From positions 372,001 to 436,000 of the forward strand of contig CM106585.1 of the NCBI GenBank assembly GCA_048013815.1: a stretch of 64,000 bases of DNA, written 5' to 3'. Both the position numbers and the translations under genes were made by a program. This DNA is from Setoptus koraiensis (taxonomy: Eukaryota > Arthropoda). Under the pieces are notes generated by a model that was not told the DNA's origin, did no database searches, and saw only the letters and a program-made list of their open reading frames with translations. This document shows positions 58,381-64,000 of this stretch, piece by piece (position 1 is the stretch's first letter; each line of letters starts with the position of its first letter).

Positions 58381-59900
58381 TGTTTATACATGCGCTAATT
58401 GAGTGCATTAGTTTTCTAATGAGCCACCACTACTAAATTAGTAAGTAATTAGTTTCGTGTGCCAAAAAAAACTTCTCACCTACTAAGCTTCATTATGTCA
58501 CTTGTTGGTTGATGTATTGCTGTGTGCTAATATTCAAGCACAATAATAATAATAATAATACCATCAATAAAAAATATATGTACAGCAGTGAGTTTGCTAT
58601 GTTACGTAAGAGTTGGCCTTGGCACTAAAGATTAACAGTAAACCCTAAATAAATCCTCACCTGACTTGTTTGACTAACAGCGCCATTGGTGAGCTTTTGA
58701 TTGATTGATTTTGTGGCTGACGAAATCATGACACCACATGTATGGCTGACTAATAGCTGTTAGTTATAAACAATTGTTTGAGCCCTGTATTGGGCCCACT
58801 GTAATGGCATTTAACGCGCTCAATTGCACTCTATTGATAGCCATGGTCAACATACAAACGAATAGTTTATACTTTATTACTGATGGCAAGTTTAAGTTGG
58901 CTATTTGGTGGGTATGGCAATGTTGAGCCATTGGCAGTGTTGAGCGAAGAAAGAGATATGTCATGGTGTTTGGATGTCATAAACTATGACACTATCACGA
59001 TGATCTGGCTGTTTGTGTGGATAAACATGAACTTTAAACACAAACAAATCAAGAGCGCTTGTTTATGCTTGAAACTGTGTGCTGTTTATAATATTGTGTG
59101 ACCATAAGTCACAATTCTGCAACTAACGGACACTAGCATAACATGAACTACATTAATCATGAATTGCTTATTTTGAGTAGTAACTTATGAGTTGTTATCG
59201 ACGGCGTTGCCATTATTTGCAATGATTGGTGATAACAGTTTAAATATAAACTTAAATTTTTCAGCCTGTTGCGATATCGCGTTCATTGGCTCGCTTTTGG
59301 TTCCGGCCTGGCGATATTAGATCAAGTTTCACAAGTTGTGTGATCAGATCACAACAGCGACAACAACGACAACCACGACAACAACGACAGTTACATGCAT
59401 TTTACTCGCACAGGTGATACTTGCAGCACTGCCGCATACAACGACTGCATGATGGATGGCCTGCATTCACCTGTTGTACGTTTGTTTATCATGTCGGGGT
59501 CATTAGACCTTGGCTTACATGCTAATTGATCGCACACTGCTCAGTTTCGCACAGTTTCTCTAGTTGGTTGGCAGATAAACTCACAAGTCAGATATATATA
59601 TAGGCAGATAAATAACGCCGCGGGGCCGATGTGTGATAGCGGCAGTATGAGTGTGATTTGTTCAACCTGAGCCGTTGGTCGCCGGCTCAACAGGTAGCCG
59701 CCAATTGATGACCAGTGATGCATCAGTGGTGATTTGTGTATGCAATCGCCAATGCACTACCGTGTGGCCAAGCCGCAATGCCATGTTACGTAACATATAC
59801 GAGGGGCAGACCCACAGCGCTTGCGTTATCGGCGTTTGTATTTGATTGAAGTGGCCACTAGCCAACTTGTACTCTCCGTCATGAATGCAGCCTCCCTCGG

Positions 59901-59940
59901 TCTCTCTCTCTCTCTCTCTCTCCCTATCTCTATCTCTCTG
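59901..59940. repeat. CT-rich microsatellite
   Basis: TCTCTC run of about 20 bp extended by interrupted CCTATCTCTATCTCTCT units. Confidence 0.8.
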
Positions 59941-62419
59941 GCTGCGTCTCGGAAAAACAGAGTTCAACTCACAGCCAATACAATGGCCGCAGCCGAGTTA
60001 GACATCGCCGGCATCTATCATCATTTCCATATGATTATCTGCCGATTCGCATTCGCCAGCGCATTCGCAATCGCATTCACACTAACACAAGACGGATAAC
60101 CGTTTATTAGTCGGTGGCTCCATTTCGGGCTGCTAACTCCGCCGCCTGAGCCCGCTGTGTGAGAGAGAGATCTCTTCATTCACTTGATATCTCTCTTTAT
60201 CGGCTTCTTTTTCCTACTTGTAATTCTTACATATACTCTCGTCATTAATCGCTATCTATCTTTGCTTTGTGTGCGTCGTGAAATAAACATTTGAAATCTG
60301 TGAAATAGTTGCCGCTAGTTGCAGTGCCGGCAATGGCACTAGTTGACCTGTTATGTAACATGTATCAAGTGAACAGCGCGCCAGATAGAGGCGAGTCACG
60401 AAGCAGCATTTCGTCAGCGCAAACAAACATTGTGCCAACTTGTGCCGACTTACCTGGCCCAAACTCATTACGCAAGCATCACTGGGCCACTGACGATTGT
60501 TGCCGATTGACGGCTGCCGATTGGCGATTGGCTATTGGCCAGTGGCGATTGCAGCACAAGCGCTTCGTCAATAAATAATAATAATGATAATAGATAATTG
60601 GCCGTCACATCATTATCATTGAAATCATGTGTTAGTCGACAAGTTAGTCTGTCCGTTGTTCGGCCCATTTGACGACGATAAACAAGTGTATTTAGTGTTG
60701 CTGTTGTTGTTGTCGTACATATCTGGTTGGGCCGTTCTCACTGCGCGTTCTCCTCTCTTTTTGCCCGCCCGCCCGCCTGCCCGCTCGCAATATTAGCCCG
60801 ATATTAGCTTATGTATCAGCTAAACATCATCGTCTGATCGCCGGACTCTCACGTTGTTATTGTTGTTGTCGGTTTGAGTCACGACGATTGCTATCACGAC
60901 CAACATGATGTGATATCATCATGTTTTGAATCACATTAGTATCAACACAACGTTTGCAACGACAACAACGACAACAACGACAACAACAACAACCGGCACC
61001 AACGTCAACGGCGAAAGATGCAAATGGCAACTTCCACTAATGCAGCTTAAATCACAACAATACACACAATAGTTGATAGTTGCCAGCACAGTAATTAATC
61101 CCCGGTGATATAACGATCATCCAGTGTGATACTGCTACTAATCGCTATCACGATGCCGGCACCTACATGATGATTGCTCATCCATATTAGGACACAAAAG
61201 CCGGTATTGACTGTCATTATTATCGCTTGTAGTTGCAGTGGCCATTACCTGCCACTACCTGTAATAGTGTGCACTGTTGTAGTAACAAATAACAAATAAC
61301 AATTAGCATAATTCATAATTACGCATGATCATAAAATTGCAACAATAGTCATCTAACTAAATTATTATATAACATCATCTTTACACGAATATCATCATAT
61401 TTTGCCTAATCCAATACAGCCTGATATTGCCATAGCACACCAAAAGTGAGTGCTAACAAAAACAACAACAACAACAGACAGTTTGCAACAACGACCGACA
61501 GTTTGAAACAGCGACAACCCAGAGTTTGCAACCACAACAACAAACCTGTCGAATGAATCAGCCGCATTTAGGAAAGACCACCAGTGGTGTAGGTATCACT
61601 CTCATTGTCAGCTGCTAAATAGAGCTGTCTTCGTGGATAGTCGCTCGTATCGTACACAGTGGCTGTAGCAATAATAATTGCTTGTGGGATTGTAGTAGCT
61701 AATTGTATAATTATATCACTGGTGTCAGTGGCCCGAGTGGAGTTGTTGTATTGGCGACGATCAGCACCAAATCACATGCAACAACAGCAGCAACAACATA
61801 AACAAGAAATTTAAATGATGCTCCAATGTCGCGACCACAACATGTGACTATCTGCGTTTGAGTGCGGTGATCATCTAAATTGTCGCAGTGTCGTTGTTTG
61901 TTTGTTGACACATTGTTCAAAACTAAACTTTATTTCACCAAGATCGATTTGTGATATTGCAGTCAAGATCGCTGTAATGCGAAAATTTCGGCCGCCGCCA
62001 ATTTCGAATCGTTAGAATAGTCACTATTCAATAGTTAAGGAAAGACCCAAAAGTGAATTGTCCCGAAAACAACTACAGAGCACGCGCTGTAACCAGATCA
62101 GCAGTGGTGCCAGCAACTTGTGAGACACTTATTTTAACCGACAAACAATAGGCGATTTTACAGCCACTTGTTGTTGTTAGTGGCTAGACAACCGCTCACT
62201 GAAATTGTACCGATCGCAACAACTGTGGCGTCAATTGAAGCGATAACAGACACACTTTATTTCAATTTTATTATCATCATCTCTCCATAAGTCTCACCAT
62301 TTACCGTGTTTGTAGTGGTCGCCGTCAAGTGACACAGTTGTCAGTGGTGGCGGTCGTTGAATGAGAAGGAGATCAAGCAGTGCTTGTCTTATCACTATCA
62401 AGACTCCTGTAAATGAGCA

Positions 62420-62449
62420 AGAGAGCGAGAGAGAGAGAGAGAGAGAGAG
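62420..62449. repeat. GA microsatellite
   Basis: Interrupted (GA)n with one GC break, about 340 bp upstream of the SLC4A11-like start codon. Confidence 0.85.
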
Positions 62450-62790
62450 CAACTAAAGCAACTAAAACTTTATTTTAAGAGCTGATCTAATTTTATCATT
62501 TGTGAGTGTGTCCACTCACTAATTTAATCATTACACACTCGCACACAGCAAAAACGGCCACACTCTTCACCTTAGTCACCATCTCAGCTGGCCGGTCAGT
62601 TAGCTTGCCAGCCAACAAACTGTAGACTGTATAGTATAGAGTGTAGAGTCTAGAGAAGCACACATCTAATCTTATTTTAATCATACAGTAGTCGTGAAAT
62701 AGAAAAGCCCATACATCTAGGACACACAACAACAATTGCCATTACCATCATCATCACCATCACATAGATTTCATTGCATACTAAAGAACC

Positions 62791-64000
62791 ATGAAATTGT
62801 TCGAGGAACGTATTATACATTGTCATTTGAGCATAGCTCATAAGAAGGACTTTGCCGAAGAGGTGAGAGCTTTAATTGATGTCAAGAAATTTGTCTCGGA
62901 TTCGTTCATATTGATGAATGTCACCAAGACTCAAGTATCAGATATAATTGATTACATTCTGGAGAAATTGGTTAAATGTCGCTGTTTAAGCGATGATGTC
63001 TTCCATGAGGCACGCAATTTGATCTACGTAGAACCAAAAGATCAATTGTTGGCCAGCACCATGCAAGGCATCTATAAGAGTCGAATAGATGGACGTTTTG
63101 TTTATGATAACTCTTGGATATTGGCCACATGCAATTTGAGCACCTTAAACAAACGCCAGGTCGCTATAGCCCGTTTGCCTTATCCAGTTAATTTCGGTCG
63201 CTATAGTCAAGAGGTGCGCCTTATTATTATAATTTTGGTGCCAAGCAAGGAGAAACTAACTAAAAGTGCATGGGAAACAGGTCGAACATTTGCTACCATG
63301 TTCACAGATATTGATTTTAGACGTAAACTATTACGGGCCAAAAATCAAGAAGAATTCAAAATAGAGCTTCTAACTAGAGCGGAAACATTGGCTCAAATCA
63401 ATACGTCACCATCAACATCGGACAATCTTTCGTTAGATGTTGACACGGTATTAGAACAAAGCAACAGCAACAATGTGACAAATACTACAGTTGCCATTTG
63501 GAGTGGCAAAATCAGGGCCGGCTTCACTTCGTCATCGGTGAAAAAGAACAAATCAATCGGAAGCAGTGATAGCAACCGACAAAGCACAAGGGCCGGGTCT
63601 TACCGTATTGGCCACGGCCTTGTAAGCGACATAAGAAGGCGCCTCGATTTTTACACCAGCGACTTTCTTGATGGTGAGTGGCTCTTTGCCTCTTTGTGCA
63701 TTTTGCAGATTCTTATTGCAGCACTTTTCCCAATCGATTGTTTCTTCTCTTTAATTAATCTTTTTCCATTAACCGTCTCTTCCAATTTTCAAGGCATATT
63801 TGGACACAATACTCTGTACAAAACCATCTCCACCACTATATTCCTCTATTTCTCTGTATTATTGCCTTGTATTGCTTTTGGCGTTGTCGACACAAACAAC
63901 ACCGAGGGAATTATCGATCCAAAGAAGACAATGATTGGCCAGGCGGTTGGCGGCATGCTGTTTGCCATGTTTGGGGGCCAACCATTGGTTGTTGTTATGA
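62791..64000 (+). CDS. SLC4A11-like transporter, 5' part (cut by window end)
   Basis: SLC4 family membrane proteins carry bicarbonate, or in SLC4A11 protons/hydroxide, ammonia and water, at the plasma membrane. Exons 62791..63673 and 63794..64000 join in phase 1 (GAT G|GC ATA). A TAA in frame at 62782 supports the ATG. The cytoplasmic domain starts MKLFEERIIHCHLSIAHKKD, typical of SLC4 N-domains, with ALIDVKKFVSDSFILMN and QVAIARLPYPVNFGRYSQEV. The transmembrane domain is introduced by GLVSDIRRRLDFYTSDFLDG and begins TTIFLYFSVLLPCIAFGVVD, then NTEGIIDPKKTMIGQAVGG and MLFAMFGGQPLVVV. Asn-Thr-(Glu/Asp)-Gly-x-Ile-Asp in this first loop points to SLC4A11 and not to anion exchangers or sodium-bicarbonate cotransporters. 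The 120-bp intron has a length divisible by three and no in-frame stop. Most of the transmembrane region lies beyond the window. Confidence 0.93.
   Translation, partial: MKLFEERIIHCHLSIAHKKDFAEEVRALIDVKKFVSDSFILMNVTKTQVSDIIDYILEKLVKCRCLSDDVFHEARNLIYVEPKDQLLASTMQGIYKSRIDGRFVYDNSWILATCNLSTLNKRQVAIARLPYPVNFGRYSQEVRLIIIILVPSKEKLTKSAWETGRTFATMFTDIDFRRKLLRAKNQEEFKIELLTRAETLAQINTSPSTSDNLSLDVDTVLEQSNSNNVTNTTVAIWSGKIRAGFTSSSVKKNKSIGSSDSNRQSTRAGSYRIGHGLVSDIRRRLDFYTSDFLDGEWLFASLCILQILIAALFPIDCFFSLINLFPLTVSSNFQGIFGHNTLYKTISTTIFLYFSVLLPCIAFGVVDTNNTEGIIDPKKTMIGQAVGGMLFAMFGGQPLVVVM

Larger units (their letters stand above)
58320..62790. other. 4.5-kb non-coding region upstream of the SLC4A11-like gene
   Basis: After the 3' end of the PAN-repeat gene the region is A/T-rich with CAA/TTG runs, a CT microsatellite (59901-59940), a GA microsatellite (62420-62449) and an ATA run near 58547. 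No open frame has a recognisable domain. It probably carries promoter, 5' UTR or upstream introns of the transporter gene. Confidence 0.5.

Overview
The window is animal nuclear DNA, most likely from an arthropod. The evidence is spliced protein-coding genes with short introns (about 100-230 bp), AATAAA signals downstream of several genes, and arthropod-type gene content: single-minded, an invertebrate-style Atrophin with ELM2 and SANT, and a cuticle-type ZP/PAN membrane protein. Intron-poor genes, three GTTAGT splice donors and abundant CAA/CAG tracts would fit an acariform mite, but that is inference and not shown by any diagnostic marker.

Layout. 1-4.1 kb: the 3' end of NADP malic enzyme, intronless Mo25 (CAB39), and convergent MALSU1 (mitochondrial ribosome assembly). 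4.1-7.5 kb: non-coding DNA in front of single-minded. 7.5-11.3 kb: single-minded in six exons. 11.6-13.0 kb: a papain-family protease with an in-frame stop, followed by a 119-bp partial copy of itself. 13.2-14.5 kb: intronless IST1. 14.5-20.3 kb: no recognisable gene. 20.3-25.9 kb: a very large ZP/PAN-domain membrane protein. 25.9-39.6 kb: a 13.7-kb gene-free stretch crowded with microsatellites, short tandem repeats and hairpins. 39.6-44.8 kb: Atrophin (Grunge/RERE). 46.5-50.0 kb: DPH5 (plus strand) convergent with NADK2, which overlaps GEMIN7 head-to-tail on the minus strand. 50.65-51.36 kb: a 709-bp near-perfect palindrome. 52.9-54.2 kb: AMACR. 54.6-58.3 kb: a 1241-residue secreted/type I membrane protein with PAN-like repeats. 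58.3-62.8 kb: non-coding. 62.8-64 kb: the 5' part of an SLC4A11-like transporter, cut by the window end.

The genes do not form one pathway. Two themes stand out. Four encode mitochondrial, peroxisomal or NADP(H)-linked metabolism or assembly factors (malic enzyme, MALSU1, NADK2, AMACR), packed among other housekeeping genes (Mo25, IST1, DPH5, GEMIN7). Developmental or surface genes (single-minded, ZP/PAN protein, Atrophin, SLC4A11-like) have long non-coding DNA upstream of the start codon, as expected for genes with complex regulation.

I did not find a clearly new multi-gene system. The best leads are the 26-nt same-strand overlap of GEMIN7 and NADK2, the long palindrome, the recent protease duplication and decay, and the two large PAN-bearing surface proteins. 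No retrovirus-like, Polinton-like or other capsid-bearing element was recognised.
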